The notes under the pieces: model-generated
Database searches by the model: none
What the model saw: only the letters and a program-made list of their open reading frames with translations
Told to the model about the DNA's origin: nothing
Shown: positions 24,451 to 33,323 of the stretch, piece by piece
Numbering within the stretch: the first letter of the stretch is position 1
Layout: each line of letters starts with the position of its first letter
From: a virus
Reading direction: 5' to 3' (one strand)
Length of the DNA: 56,547 bases
IMG/VR virus record: IMGVR_UViG_3300037189_003127
Coordinates: 1-56,547 of that record
Program-made: the position numbers and the translations under genes

Positions 24451-24755
24451 ATGACTTCGACTTTGGCGTACTTGACTACGAAGTCACGAAACTTTTCAGC
24501 GTCCTCACTAGCGTCTACAGCAAGTTCTGCTGAGACTTCCGTAGGAACAAGGATTGAGTAGTGACCATTGTTAAAGCGCATCTTGTTATTGACAAATGAA
24601 GTGTGCTTGCAAGAATTGTTCTTAGCAAATACTGGACAGGTACACCGAACATCTTTTGTTTCAGTATCGACCTCTACCTCAAAGACTCCAGCGCCTTGAG
24701 AAGAAATGAAGAGTTGAACAGTACGCCATGACGACTCCATGCTCATCCCTTTCAT
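24447..24755 (-). CDS. SWIM-type zinc finger protein, 102 aa
   Basis: V-R-C-T-C-P followed by N-S-C-K-H fits the SWIM zinc finger (CxC...CxH) used to bind DNA or protein. The N-terminal part has two beta strands, the C-terminus a charged helix. ATG 24755 is preferred since it overlaps the loader stop as ATGA; a second ATG 9 nt further is possible. SWIM proteins act with SNF2 ATPases and in recombination, in keeping with the location. Confidence 0.65.
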   Translation of the reverse strand: MKGMSMESSWRTVQLFISSQGAGVFEVEVDTETKDVRCTCPVFAKNNSCKHTSFVNNKMRFNNGHYSILVPTEVSAELAVDASEDAEKFRDFVVKYAKVEVI

Positions 24756-25474
24756 TGTGCTGCTCGCAAGTCTGAACCTATGATAGGGACTCGGATAAAG
24801 GCTTCGTTGGCGAAACTTGCCATCGCTTCCTTGTACACCGCTTCCCAATTCTCAAGTCTAACATTTGTAGTAACGATTGTCGGTAGAGCCTTGTCGTATC
24901 TTAGTCGGAGAATTTCATCAAAGGATGAGTCGTTGTACTCAGAGCCGTACTCTTTTCCTAAATCGTCAATAACAAGTACACGAACATTTAGCCAGTCAAA
25001 CTTTGCTCTTCCGTGGTAGCCGTCTAACTCATACATCGCTTCACGCTTATCGTCTGGCAGAGCGTCAAAGGTCGCCTTCTTGCGGGAGAGGAACTCTGGA
25101 TAGGTCATGTAGTAGATCGGCTTAAACGCCAGACCGTAATCCTTCTGGTTAGTTCCAAGAACCTTGCATGCCTCTGCATCATTCTCTGGAAGACGGCGAA
25201 GGAATTCCATAGCAGCAACTACTGCATGAGTTGTCTTTCCAATTCCTGGACCACCGTCAAAGAGAAGGCCCACACCGTTGACTCCGATGCTGCCAATCTG
25301 TTTAATGACCTCACCATTTACAACATCATCAATCCATGTGGACACTTCTTTTGGAAAGAATCCAGCACGATCAATGACGTCCTGCGGTTCAAGTCCAAAG
25401 AACCTGCGAGGAATGTTCGATGTGCGAGTAAGCCAATGCCTCTTCAAAGAAGATAGTTCGTTAATGTCGTACAT
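24752..25474 (-). CDS. DnaC-like helicase loader (AAA+ ATPase)
   Basis: AAA+ ATPase with Walker A GGPGIGKT at 74-81, Walker B V-L-V-I-D-D-L-G near 165, and a sensor segment T-I-V-T-T-N-V. The size, 240 aa, and the motif order match DnaC/IstB-type helicase loaders. It is encoded just before the DnaB-like helicase with three small genes between, so it most likely loads it at the phage origin. Confidence 0.88.
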   Translation of the reverse strand: MYDINELSSLKRHWLTRTSNIPRRFFGLEPQDVIDRAGFFPKEVSTWIDDVVNGEVIKQIGSIGVNGVGLLFDGGPGIGKTTHAVVAAMEFLRRLPENDAEACKVLGTNQKDYGLAFKPIYYMTYPEFLSRKKATFDALPDDKREAMYELDGYHGRAKFDWLNVRVLVIDDLGKEYGSEYNDSSFDEILRLRYDKALPTIVTTNVRLENWEAVYKEAMASFANEAFIRVPIIGSDLRAAQ

Positions 25475-25492
25475 AATGTCTCTCCCGACACT

Positions 25493-25795
25493 TTAGCCTC
25501 GAATAATACGGCGGATCTCTGTGCCACAAGTCGGACACGATCCTAGCAAAATCTTTCTTCCAGAACTTAAGGACTTCTCTACACCGTCATATGCGGTGAC
25601 GCTCTTCTTACAGGAGAGACAGTAGGCAGTCATTTCTTTTCTTGGATGTTCTGCAACACCTAAGAAGTCAAGCAGTTGCTCCACGATCACCACGTCACGT
25701 CCTAAAACGCTATGTGAGTACTCGGAAGCAAACGCTTGAATCTCACGAATAAACTCTTCACGAGCCTCTAAAGCAATGGCCTTAATTGCTCCCAT
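25493..25795 (-). CDS. Zinc-ribbon protein (DUF5679-like), 100 aa
   Basis: A helical N-terminus is followed by Y-C-L-S-C-K ... G-R-K-I-L-L-G-S-C-P-T-C-G, the order of a small zinc-ribbon family I recall as DUF5679. ATG 25795 (MGAIKAIAL) is chosen because it avoids overlap with the upstream gene. Role unknown. Confidence 0.65.
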   Translation of the reverse strand: MGAIKAIALEAREEFIREIQAFASEYSHSVLGRDVVIVEQLLDFLGVAEHPRKEMTAYCLSCKKSVTAYDGVEKSLSSGRKILLGSCPTCGTEIRRIIRG

Positions 25796-25802
25796 TTTTT
25801 GC

Positions 25803-26084
25803 TTACGCCTTAAAAACAAGTTCACCACGGAAAAAGAGAGGCTTGTTCTTTGCATCAAGGTCAGCGCCAGCAACCATCTTTACAGACTTGCGTGGGGTTA
25901 GTTCTTGAACCTTCTCTTTAATCCAGCGCTTTCCTGCAGATGCGTTTGCCCATGCAGAATCTAGAAGAACATCGACAGTATCGATTCCCTCGTCTTGTAC
26001 AGAGACAGTCGCCATCCATGCTCCACCTTTTACGTTGTTCTTTGTTAGGTCTGCTTTAAAGACCTTGCTTACTTTCTTAGCCAT
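25803..26084 (-). CDS. Hypothetical protein, 93 aa
   Basis: Basic N-terminus, then alternating beta strands (AWMATVSVQDEGIDTVDVLL), a Trp-rich helix and a final strand. ATG 26084 is used, with GGGGA 5 nt upstream. Compact soluble fold, no recognised motif. Confidence 0.6.
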   Translation of the reverse strand: MAKKVSKVFKADLTKNNVKGGAWMATVSVQDEGIDTVDVLLDSAWANASAGKRWIKEKVQELTPRKSVKMVAGADLDAKNKPLFFRGELVFKA

Positions 26085-26085
26085 G

Positions 26086-26244
26086 TTATTCCCCATCTTC
26101 TTCTGCGGTTAGTTCGTCTTCCAATGTGTACTCTTCAAGAGCCTTGCTCAGTGTCGAGTAGTTTGTAGCCAGGATTACAAGGTAGTAAATCGCAGATACA
26201 AATGCAATCCAAAATACAATAACAATCCACATATCAATAATCAT
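26086..26244 (-). CDS. Single-span membrane protein, 52 aa
   Basis: ATG at 26244 overlaps the upstream stop as ATGA; TAA at 26086-26088. Residues 5-27 form one hydrophobic helix (W-I-V-I-V-F-W-I-A-F), followed by an acidic tail (LEDELTAEEDGE). It is a small inner-membrane protein, perhaps a superinfection or anchoring factor; nothing specific is seen. Confidence 0.65.
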   Translation of the reverse strand: MIIDMWIVIVFWIAFVSAIYYLVILATNYSTLSKALEEYTLEDELTAEEDGE

Positions 26245-26333
26245 TGTTGTTTCGCTAACTCTTCTTTAACAATCTTGCGAACGTCTTCTACAGTTAACTG
26301 AGGACGTGATCCTGTCATCTCTTGTGGAATCAT
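26241..26333 (-). CDS. Mini-gene, 30 aa
   Basis: ATG at 26333 overlaps the upstream stop (ATGA) and AGGAG lies 8 nt before; TGA at 26241-26243 overlaps the next start. The peptide ends in an amphipathic helix (TVEDVRKIVKEELAKQQ). The coupling on both sides argues that it is translated. Function unknown. Confidence 0.55.
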   Translation of the reverse strand: MIPQEMTGSRPQLTVEDVRKIVKEELAKQQ

Positions 26334-27304
26334 CTATTTGCTCCTAATCTTTTTTCATAGCGCTCTAGTTGCACACGACCAGAGAGTGAGTTCTGAAACA
26401 CACGGCCATCGCTGGCTGTGAGTGTGCCGATCTTTACCGAAGTATCTGCTGGTGCGTTGACCTTTGTCAAACCCAGATTCTCCCGTGCTTGGTTCATCTT
26501 CTTACCGAAAGATGCGAGGTACAACTTGTAGAGGTGCGGCGCTTCATCTCCGATACTCTGGAAATTGCGCTCATCTGCCATGAACAGGCGGAGCAACTCT
26601 AACTCGATCAGGGGAGTTGTGTCGTACTGCTTTCTGAATCGTGCAAGCGCTCCTGAGAGTGACTTGACTGAGACGGTACCTGGAAGTAGCGGGTACTTGC
26701 GGCCCACTTGGTAACTAAACTCTGCAGCAACGTCCATTGGGGTCCACTCGTGCTGTGGTCGCTTTCCACGGGTCTTGGGGTCTGACTTTCTGATTGCTCG
26801 CTGTGGTAATACCTTAGGCTCAACCAAGCCAAACCCTGCCAAATCTTCTCCATCATCTTCCCATTTTCTCATAGATACCTTTATCACTCTTCTTTGAATC
26901 CCTTTGGATTCAATATCTTTTAATTTATTACTATCTTGGCTATTAGGTACTAATGGCTTATTGGCTATATGGCTATTGTAACTATAGTCATGTGAGGTGC
27001 GGACATTTGAGGCCCCAATCTCCTGGGCTTCTAAAGGCCCAGTTGGGCTTGTAATGTCCAGCACATCTTTGCCACGGTAGCCATTGGCTCGCTTGGTCTT
27101 GGTACGGCGCAGGAAGCCAGTCTCTTCTAGGGCTATGAGGCCTCTACGGACGGTCTTCTCGGTCACATTGCCAGTCTCTATACCCAAAGCCCCGTTCGTG
27201 GTCTCTAAACGGCCTTCAGAGCCCGCTAAATGGCATATGGTGGCCAGTAGTCGGAACTGATAATCGGTAAGGTTGGCTGTATAAGCCTCTGGCGGGATTT
27301 TCAC
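26330..27304 (-). CDS. Winged-helix replication initiator-like protein
   Basis: Residues 10-75 form a winged helix typical of phage replication initiators: LTDYQFRLLATICHLAGSEG, a recognition helix TEKTVRRGLIALEETGFL and a basic wing. The middle is a disordered linker; the C-terminal ~130 residues are helical with TPMDVAAEFSYQVGRKYP and FMADERNFQSIGDEAPHLYKLY (seen in part), like DnaD/loader-binding domains. The gene leads the replication module and precedes the loader, so it probably binds the phage origin. Confidence 0.7.
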   Translation of the reverse strand: MKIPPEAYTANLTDYQFRLLATICHLAGSEGRLETTNGALGIETGNVTEKTVRRGLIALEETGFLRRTKTKRANGYRGKDVLDITSPTGPLEAQEIGASNVRTSHDYSYNSHIANKPLVPNSQDSNKLKDIESKGIQRRVIKVSMRKWEDDGEDLAGFGLVEPKVLPQRAIRKSDPKTRGKRPQHEWTPMDVAAEFSYQVGRKYPLLPGTVSVKSLSGALARFRKQYDTTPLIELELLRLFMADERNFQSIGDEAPHLYKLYLASFGKKMNQARENLGLTKVNAPADTSVKIGTLTASDGRVFQNSLSGRVQLERYEKRLGANR

Positions 27305-27864
27305 AGGTCGATGCCCCGTGTGTCATCGTCCTCGGCCATCCTTTCACGGATCGTCTCAGTCAGGACGTCGAGTACGGCTGAGGTCACGTAGGCGGCAAGG
27401 CTCTCGGCAAAGATGGCCATGCTCGTAGTCATGACGTCGTAGAGTTCCTCTGTCTCGTCATCGGACTCGTAGTCAAGTTCGATCTGGTCTAGGCCATCGC
27501 TGATGTCCCACATGTCGATAGCGAAGTCCTCAAGGGAGTGAACGACCTCGTGGATATCGAGGCTCTCGTCCCAGACGACTGCCAACACATCGTTGGACGA
27601 TAACTCTCGCGTAATGTCTTTTACGGGATCACTAGAGAACGTTATTTGATCCTTATGTACTGGCTCTTCTATGGAAGCCTCTTCTGAGAAATAGAGATGG
27701 AAGTCTCCAAATTCCATAGCGGATTTTACGGCGCTCTTTGCGTAGTCTCCATACTCATCGATAGCAATGAGGAACTTTGCTTCTGGGTATTTAACGCCAA
27801 GTGCCTGCATTCCAGTAGTGACATCGATATCTGGATCAAAACTAATTACCGCAATCTTTTTCAT
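27301..27864 (-). CDS. Hypothetical protein with Rossmann-like N-terminus, 187 aa
   Basis: MKKIAVISFDPDIDVTTG starts like a Rossmann-type strand-loop-helix; a second strand is L-A-V-V-W-D-E. The C-terminal 90 residues are strongly acidic helix (ESDDETEELYD). The protein may bind a nucleotide, but there is no P-loop. It overlaps the next gene by ATGA. Confidence 0.55.
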   Translation of the reverse strand: MKKIAVISFDPDIDVTTGMQALGVKYPEAKFLIAIDEYGDYAKSAVKSAMEFGDFHLYFSEEASIEEPVHKDQITFSSDPVKDITRELSSNDVLAVVWDESLDIHEVVHSLEDFAIDMWDISDGLDQIELDYESDDETEELYDVMTTSMAIFAESLAAYVTSAVLDVLTETIRERMAEDDDTRGIDL

Positions 27865-28136
27865 CCTAGCCCTCTTAATCTTGGGACAGTTGTTGCAATA
27901 GGTCTGTTTATAAGTTTACTGATCATCAGTGTAACAAATGCAGTTGCGGGAGTTGCAACCACTAGTGTTATGTCTACAACATCAAGAAGATAAAGCCCGC
28001 CAACACTAAGTGGCAATGAGAGTGCCTTGTTCAATATAGGCACACCAAAAAAGTTGCGAGTTAATAAATCTAAAAACTCAATGATGTAGGTAGAGGCAGT
28101 TCCAACGATTACGATAGTGATAAGTAGGTCAGTCAT
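27861..28136 (-). CDS. Membrane protein, 91 aa
   Basis: Three hydrophobic segments (near residues 2-20, 40-58 and 58-75) indicate a small integral membrane protein with a basic C-terminus. It lies at the junction between tail and replication modules. It might be a holin-like or superinfection protein, but position and sequence do not decide. Confidence 0.6.
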   Translation of the reverse strand: MTDLLITIVIVGTASTYIIEFLDLLTRNFFGVPILNKALSLPLSVGGLYLLDVVDITLVVATPATAFVTLMISKLINRPIATTVPRLRGLG

Positions 28137-28146
28137 GACCCAGAGA

Positions 28147-30087
28147 TTACACCGTCAGGTTGGTATATTCAATACTGACAGGAGTCCGCAGTCTCCAGAA
28201 GGTGTTCGGGGGCATCCAGTTACCAAGAGTCTGAGCCAAGCGAGGCATCTTGATCAACTTGCTGAAGTACTGGTATGAGTACGAGGCGTTGGCTGTCCCT
28301 GACCAGATGACCCCGAAGTCATTCGGCATTGAGCCATCTAGGTACTCGGTAGGTGTGTAGGCATTCTCGAACTGTACGAGATCGACATAGACCGTGGCTG
28401 CCGTACCGACAATCTCAAAAATGGCGTAGGTTGCTGCAGAGGCTGAGTCTGACAAGCCTGTGACAGAGACCCTGTTGAAAGAGGTAGTTATCGCTACATC
28501 GTCTGCAAGCGCAGTAGACACTAGAACATTGGCGTCGTTGTAGAACTTTATCCTTAGGTCAACAGTTGTGGCTGCCAACGCCTTCATGTAAGCAGAGGCG
28601 GTGTAGTACTGCCCTGCGGTTATTGGGATGTTGTAGTTGGGCTTAATGTTCCACGCACCTGCCGCAACAAATTTACCGCTAAAAGATCCTGGGTACCCAA
28701 CTACAGGTACTGATGAGTCTTGGCTAAATGTCGCTCCTGTAACAGTCCATGTTGAGGAGTTCACTTCAAAGGATGGGTTTTTAATGTAGTTGATTTTGTT
28801 TGGGCTCACCTCTACGGTAATAGCGCGTGCTTCATCGTATGAGGCTGTACCACCTAACTGCATACACACCTCATCTATGTAGTATGTGCCTGCACTGCTG
28901 TACGCAATACGGATAGAAACGTATACAGCGTCAGATTCAGAGGTGACAGTTAAGGAAGTTTGTTGCCAAGAACTTGACGCTGCAACTGCTGTTGCGGAGT
29001 GGAGTGAACCCGTTGCATGTCCATCTTTATTGTAATGCTGTACTGATAGCGTCACGTTTCCAGAGCCTGTTGGCCTTTTAAATTTACAGGAAGCAGTGTA
29101 CTGAGTACCAGCAAGAACTGGAATTCCTTTACGGATTGGGTCGTCGTTTCCAAGAGACATCGCACCTGATGCGCTTGCTACTACAGCGCATGTGTATGTT
29201 GTATCCATTTGATTTGGACTTGAGGTCGTAGGCACCTGTGCCGTGCTTGCAGTGAGGGTTGCGTTTGTTGCTGTCCAATTTCCTACTGAGTTGTAGAAGG
29301 TAGAGTCCTGCACATTTAGCAATAGGTTTGTTGAAAGAGTTACGACAGGTGCATAGCCAGTGAGCACTTCTGCATATGTTTGAATTCCGTTTTTTGTTCC
29401 TTTATTTGCATACAGGTAGAACGCTTCACGAATAATTTGTTTCTGGTTCTTAATTGCTAAAGTCGGTTCTGGAGATAAACCGACGTTATACTTTTGAGCA
29501 TTAAGCAGAGACGAGGGTGTGCCAGCGATAAAGTTGTCGGGACGAATTAAATCTAACTCTGTTAAAAATTGTTCGGCCGTAAAGGAGAACCCTTCAATAA
29601 AGTTGTACAAGACCGAAGTAGTGTCTGGAACTGCCAAGGGGCTTTGTTCTTTTGAGATATAAATCTTTGGAATCATATCGATCATTTTCTTCTGCATACC
29701 ATGGTCTGATGGCATTACGTCTTCGACTGTTCCTGCTAAGACCCACGTATCATCTGAGGTGTACATAAACATACTGTAAAAAACAGGGCGTCCGTTTGTG
29801 ATGGGTTGCGTCGGGTTTTCTTGACCATCAATAAAGTCATCTCTAGTAACTGTTCCCTCAGTTGCAAACTCTTCCCAGATAATTATTCCGTCTTCAGAAT
29901 GTTCTGGAAAACCAGTCTGATTTCGTACAAGTCTTATACGAGAGAAGTCTCCCGTAGGGTCCTGCCACAAAACTTGTACAGCAAGAAAGTTAAGTACAAC
30001 ACAAGACATTGGGTCGACTACGTAGTCGAGCGCAGGTGCTTCCCCGTACTTTCCACTACCGTATAAGACGTTGGCGTATTTTGACAC
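28147..30087 (-). CDS. Tail protein I-like baseplate protein with two carbohydrate-binding-like domains
   Basis: Likely connects baseplate and fibres. Residues 1-250 resemble P2 gpI-type baseplate proteins, ending with helices in which the chain enters DLIRPDNFI and KNQKQIIREAFYLYANKGT. Then come two repeated jelly-roll modules (near residues 255-410 and 425-590) starting N-L-L-L-N and Y-I-K-N-P-S-F-E, each with a G-N-W or S-T-W-T segment, typical of CBM4/9-like sugar-binding domains. The start is GTG with AAGG upstream. It lies downstream of the gpJ-like and OB-spike genes, as in P2-type baseplates. Confidence 0.75.
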   Translation of the reverse strand: MSKYANVLYGSGKYGEAPALDYVVDPMSCVVLNFLAVQVLWQDPTGDFSRIRLVRNQTGFPEHSEDGIIIWEEFATEGTVTRDDFIDGQENPTQPITNGRPVFYSMFMYTSDDTWVLAGTVEDVMPSDHGMQKKMIDMIPKIYISKEQSPLAVPDTTSVLYNFIEGFSFTAEQFLTELDLIRPDNFIAGTPSSLLNAQKYNVGLSPEPTLAIKNQKQIIREAFYLYANKGTKNGIQTYAEVLTGYAPVVTLSTNLLLNVQDSTFYNSVGNWTATNATLTASTAQVPTTSSPNQMDTTYTCAVVASASGAMSLGNDDPIRKGIPVLAGTQYTASCKFKRPTGSGNVTLSVQHYNKDGHATGSLHSATAVAASSSWQQTSLTVTSESDAVYVSIRIAYSSAGTYYIDEVCMQLGGTASYDEARAITVEVSPNKINYIKNPSFEVNSSTWTVTGATFSQDSSVPVVGYPGSFSGKFVAAGAWNIKPNYNIPITAGQYYTASAYMKALAATTVDLRIKFYNDANVLVSTALADDVAITTSFNRVSVTGLSDSASAATYAIFEIVGTAATVYVDLVQFENAYTPTEYLDGSMPNDFGVIWSGTANASYSYQYFSKLIKMPRLAQTLGNWMPPNTFWRLRTPVSIEYTNLTV

Positions 30088-30097
30088 GTATCAGACC

Positions 30098-30394
30098 TTA
30101 GCACCCAGCAAGTAGGAAGGGGTTTAATGACTCTGAGGTTGCATCTAACGCATCGCGGATTCCGTACTCCATATTTGTGATGCGGTTTTGCAGAGACGGC
30201 CACGCTGTAGTGGTCGGATCAAATGCCCCAACCCCGTTGGTTCCTGTGTTGATAAATGTGCCAAGGGCAGACTCAATGGCTACTACTTCAGCACGAAGAG
30301 TGTTGACGTGCTCAGCAAAAATTACGTCGGTAAAGTTAACTCGGTCTGTTCCGAAGTTCTTTACGCTATCTGGATACGATGCTACTGTTGGCAT
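30098..30394 (-). CDS. Small baseplate/fibre protein, 98 aa
   Basis: Starts with short strands, then a long helix (FAEHVNTLRAEVVAIESALG) and a W-P-S-L-Q-N-R-I helix. This helix-then-disordered pattern is common in small fibre-associated virion proteins with triple-helical stalks. It is placed between the spike and the gpI-like gene. Confidence 0.55.
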   Translation of the reverse strand: MPTVASYPDSVKNFGTDRVNFTDVIFAEHVNTLRAEVVAIESALGTFINTGTNGVGAFDPTTTAWPSLQNRITNMEYGIRDALDATSESLNPFLLAGC

Positions 30395-30451
30395 TTATTT
30401 TCCTCTCAAATCTACTGGTCTATTTTCGTGCTTTTAATGTTAAATTACCTG

Positions 30452-31159
30452 CTAAGCGATCTGGTTTATCGTCAAAATAACTGAAGGAATCCCTGGCACT
30501 ATCCCGCTTGCGGCTACTGCAGGGAGAAAGACGGACGTATTTGTCACCGAAACAACTACTTCAAAGTAATCCCCAGCCAATGCTGTGGAGTGGAAATTCC
30601 ACGCAGCGATAAGTTCTGATGTAGATCCTTGAACTGCTATCTGACTTGCAGAGTAAGGTACGTTTACACCGTTTTTTCTAAGCCAAATATAGGCATGCTG
30701 TACGTTTTCGTTGGACTTATCGAACTGGGCAGAGAACTGGATGTTGTAGGCTCCAGATTGTTGAACTGTCATTTTAGACTGATCCACGAGCGTTACGCCT
30801 TGTTCGTTCTCAATGGTGTCACACTGCATTGGATAAGCAGTGTTTGCAGTTAGTGCAGTTATGGTCTGCGTGTTGTGCCAAGAGCCATGGCAAAAGATTC
30901 CTTGGGCAGAGTTCCCCTCACCAAATTCACCGATCCAAACTGGGTACTCAGGGTCTCCGCCAACGTACATTACCCAGCAGCCTGTCCCTATAGCGGGTGG
31001 GCGTTTGGTTGAGAGCATCGGCCACACCCAGTCACTGACCTGTGTTCCCGTAGGTTGTGCCTTTACCTTTACTCGACGTAGTTTTTCAGGATCTTTATTG
31101 TCTACCACTACTGCACGATAAACTCCGTTTAGACGTTTTATGAAATCTTTTTCATCCAT
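30452..31159 (-). CDS. Baseplate spike with OB-fold and C-terminal beta-jelly roll
   Basis: The first 90 residues form the gp5/gpV-type OB fold: NGVYRAVVVDNKDPEKLRRV, W-V-W-P, P-P-A-I-G-T-G-C-W-V and Y-P-V-W-I-G. The remainder looks like a C1q/TNF-like jelly roll (Q-Q-S-G-A-Y-N-I-Q-F-S-A-Q-F then Y-I-W-L-R-K-N-G). The usual needle helix is absent. The ATG at 31159 overlaps the stop of the gpJ-like gene (TGATG). Confidence 0.7.
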   Translation of the reverse strand: MDEKDFIKRLNGVYRAVVVDNKDPEKLRRVKVKAQPTGTQVSDWVWPMLSTKRPPAIGTGCWVMYVGGDPEYPVWIGEFGEGNSAQGIFCHGSWHNTQTITALTANTAYPMQCDTIENEQGVTLVDQSKMTVQQSGAYNIQFSAQFDKSNENVQHAYIWLRKNGVNVPYSASQIAVQGSTSELIAAWNFHSTALAGDYFEVVVSVTNTSVFLPAVAASGIVPGIPSVILTINQIA

Positions 31160-32925
31160 CAAAGTGCGCTTACAGTGAGGTTTGCATTCTGGAATCGGAA
31201 GATTTCATTTGGGCGTCCAAGTAAGGTTGAGTACGCAGTAAACGCACCTGTACCTGTAGCACTACCTGCACTCTGCGTGCTGGCAACACTGAAGGTAGTA
31301 GTTGTGACTGCCGTTACTACCGCGGCAGTAACGTTATATCCTGATGGGCTAAACCCAGTTACAGTGACAGTAGAGCCAACGCTAAGTCCATGTGCGGTGG
31401 TGTTAGAGTTGTAGGTGATCGCTGTTCCAGAAGCGGTTGCTCCTGTGAGAGAGATTCCTGTTCTGTGTAGGAAAGTTACACGCGACGTCTTAATCCCAGG
31501 AATTTGTTGCACAACAAACTCAATATCTTGAGGATAAATGGTTTCTTCAAAGAAACGGTTTGCGTACCCAAAGTCACTTAAGAACTTGGCTTTTATAGCC
31601 TTCTCAATTTGAGCGGTTGTATATTGTGGAAGTTTTGTATAACGAATAGTGACGGAGGCGTCTACGTATGTAGGGGGTGATACCGTGACAGAAGTTCCAA
31701 GTAGAACTTTATCTTCTAGATAATCTTCTACATCGGATTTTAAATTAGCGTACTCAATCGTCGTTACACCGAGTTCATCGTATCCTGGAGCAGGTTCAAT
31801 GTCGATAGAGTTTCGTGTCGGAGCAATATAGAGTGTCACAGAGTTCCACACACTAGCGGTAGCGTTTGCTTTTGAAACATCGTTTACACTTAAGGCCAAG
31901 TCTGCGTAATCCTGAAGGGTTACTGCTCTGTTGTTAGCACGAAGAGTTAATGGAGCGGCGTTTCGTATTTGATCTAATGTTTCTGGATCAGACCCGCCAA
32001 CAGCAGCCTCTGTGTTTATTACAGTTATTTTGCCTTGAAGAGCGATCAATTCACTCTCTGACAATACTGGAACATAATAGATCGTGTCGATAGTACTCTG
32101 ATCAACATTTCCACGATTTCCACCTCCGACGATGTACGTCGCACGTATGTCTGAATAACGTGTTGGGATAAGTCCTGACACTCCGTCTCCAAAGTAAATT
32201 GAGACAATGTCATCCTCGTCAACAGACAATTCAAAGACCTGATCATTTGGACCGTAATCAACGATGTGCTTTACTAAAGACCACTTTGAGTAGGCATCAC
32301 CGTCTTGAACATAAACTTCAACCGAGTCATCAACAACAGGTGTCTCACCTAGTTCAAAAATCATGTTTGGAGTTCCCGTAGACGTTCCGATCTGTTCTCC
32401 ATATTCATTTGAGACTGTTGCAACTAACGATACAGGAAGACCTTCTTGTGCTGACACTGTTTCTGTACCATTTACAGCCCCCACCTTTGCAGGAATGATG
32501 ACCTCAGAGTCAGTTGTAAAGTAAATCTTTTGGACAGTGTCATTTATAGCAATGTCTCCGTAGAAAACAGATCCCTCTGGAAGAGTGATTGCAGAAGCAG
32601 AGGAGTTAGAGAACTCTAAAGTTGTAAACGATCTGGTGTAGCCCGAAGGTGTGTAACCATAACTTTGAGCAATGTTTAACACACTAGAGCGTTGGGTCGC
32701 TGTAGATATAAAAGACTCATTAGCATTTCTATCGATATAAAAATTTATCAGGTCTCCAAGGTAAGCAAACGCCTCAACCAAAGCAATACCAAAGTCTGCA
32801 GGGTCTTCTCCTGTCCAATCTGGTACCCGACTTTGAATTCTTGTAATCAACTCTTCTCGTAATGAGTAGTAGTCTTTACTTGTGTAGTCAACTGAAATGG
32901 GCGTACTGGATGGTGGCGTACTCAC
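31159..32925 (-). CDS. Baseplate J-like wedge protein
   Basis: Structural counterpart of P2 gpJ and T4 gp6, the ring of the baseplate wedge. Visible are YGYTPSGY, an acidic AFAYLGDLINFYIDRNANES (partly shown) helix, and a later PTRNSIDIEPAPGYDE region. Near residue 500-575 an extra beta-rich repeat domain (GLSVGSTVTVTGFSPSGYN) appears inserted before the C-terminus. It overlaps the gp25-like gene by 4 nt and is coupled to the spike gene. Confidence 0.85.
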   Translation of the reverse strand: MSTPPSSTPISVDYTSKDYYSLREELITRIQSRVPDWTGEDPADFGIALVEAFAYLGDLINFYIDRNANESFISTATQRSSVLNIAQSYGYTPSGYTRSFTTLEFSNSSASAITLPEGSVFYGDIAINDTVQKIYFTTDSEVIIPAKVGAVNGTETVSAQEGLPVSLVATVSNEYGEQIGTSTGTPNMIFELGETPVVDDSVEVYVQDGDAYSKWSLVKHIVDYGPNDQVFELSVDEDDIVSIYFGDGVSGLIPTRYSDIRATYIVGGGNRGNVDQSTIDTIYYVPVLSESELIALQGKITVINTEAAVGGSDPETLDQIRNAAPLTLRANNRAVTLQDYADLALSVNDVSKANATASVWNSVTLYIAPTRNSIDIEPAPGYDELGVTTIEYANLKSDVEDYLEDKVLLGTSVTVSPPTYVDASVTIRYTKLPQYTTAQIEKAIKAKFLSDFGYANRFFEETIYPQDIEFVVQQIPGIKTSRVTFLHRTGISLTGATASGTAITYNSNTTAHGLSVGSTVTVTGFSPSGYNVTAAVVTAVTTTTFSVASTQSAGSATGTGAFTAYSTLLGRPNEIFRFQNANLTVSAL

Positions 32926-33323
32926 TTGATCTCCTCAGCGGTTGGGTTGGTTCCTTGTACTGTAACGATTCCAATATTGGTGGTAACTTCTTCTTGATTT
33001 GGTAAAGAATAGACCACAGTTATACTTAATACTCCAGTAGTCTCGTCGAACGTTACATCGGTTTGGCTTAATGTTAATAGTGACAATTGTTTAGTAAAGA
33101 CGCGCTTTACCTCATCAGTAACGGAAGCAGTCGCCTCTTCTTCGCCGTCAAAGACAACAAAAGGAACAAGGCTCCCAAAATTAGGGGCCATCACCCTTTC
33201 CCCTACAGCAGTTCCGATCGTTGCCCTAACTCGATCTGCCCATAACTTTGAAAAGTCACTGGTGATCGCTACTTTTCCGTAGGAGTCTATAGAGAATGGA
33301 AGAGACATCGATACTTCAGCCAT
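32922..33323 (-). CDS. gp25-like baseplate wedge protein
   Basis: A 133-aa protein with the gp25/gpW lysozyme-like wedge fold: an N-terminal FSIDSYGKV, RVRATIGTAVGERVMAPNFG and a final set of strands. GERVM-x-P-x-F/Y-G is a family hallmark. It initiates sheath assembly at the baseplate. The gene order hub, gp25-like, gpJ-like is typical. Confidence 0.85.
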   Translation of the reverse strand: MAEVSMSLPFSIDSYGKVAITSDFSKLWADRVRATIGTAVGERVMAPNFGSLVPFVVFDGEEEATASVTDEVKRVFTKQLSLLTLSQTDVTFDETTGVLSITVVYSLPNQEEVTTNIGIVTVQGTNPTAEEIK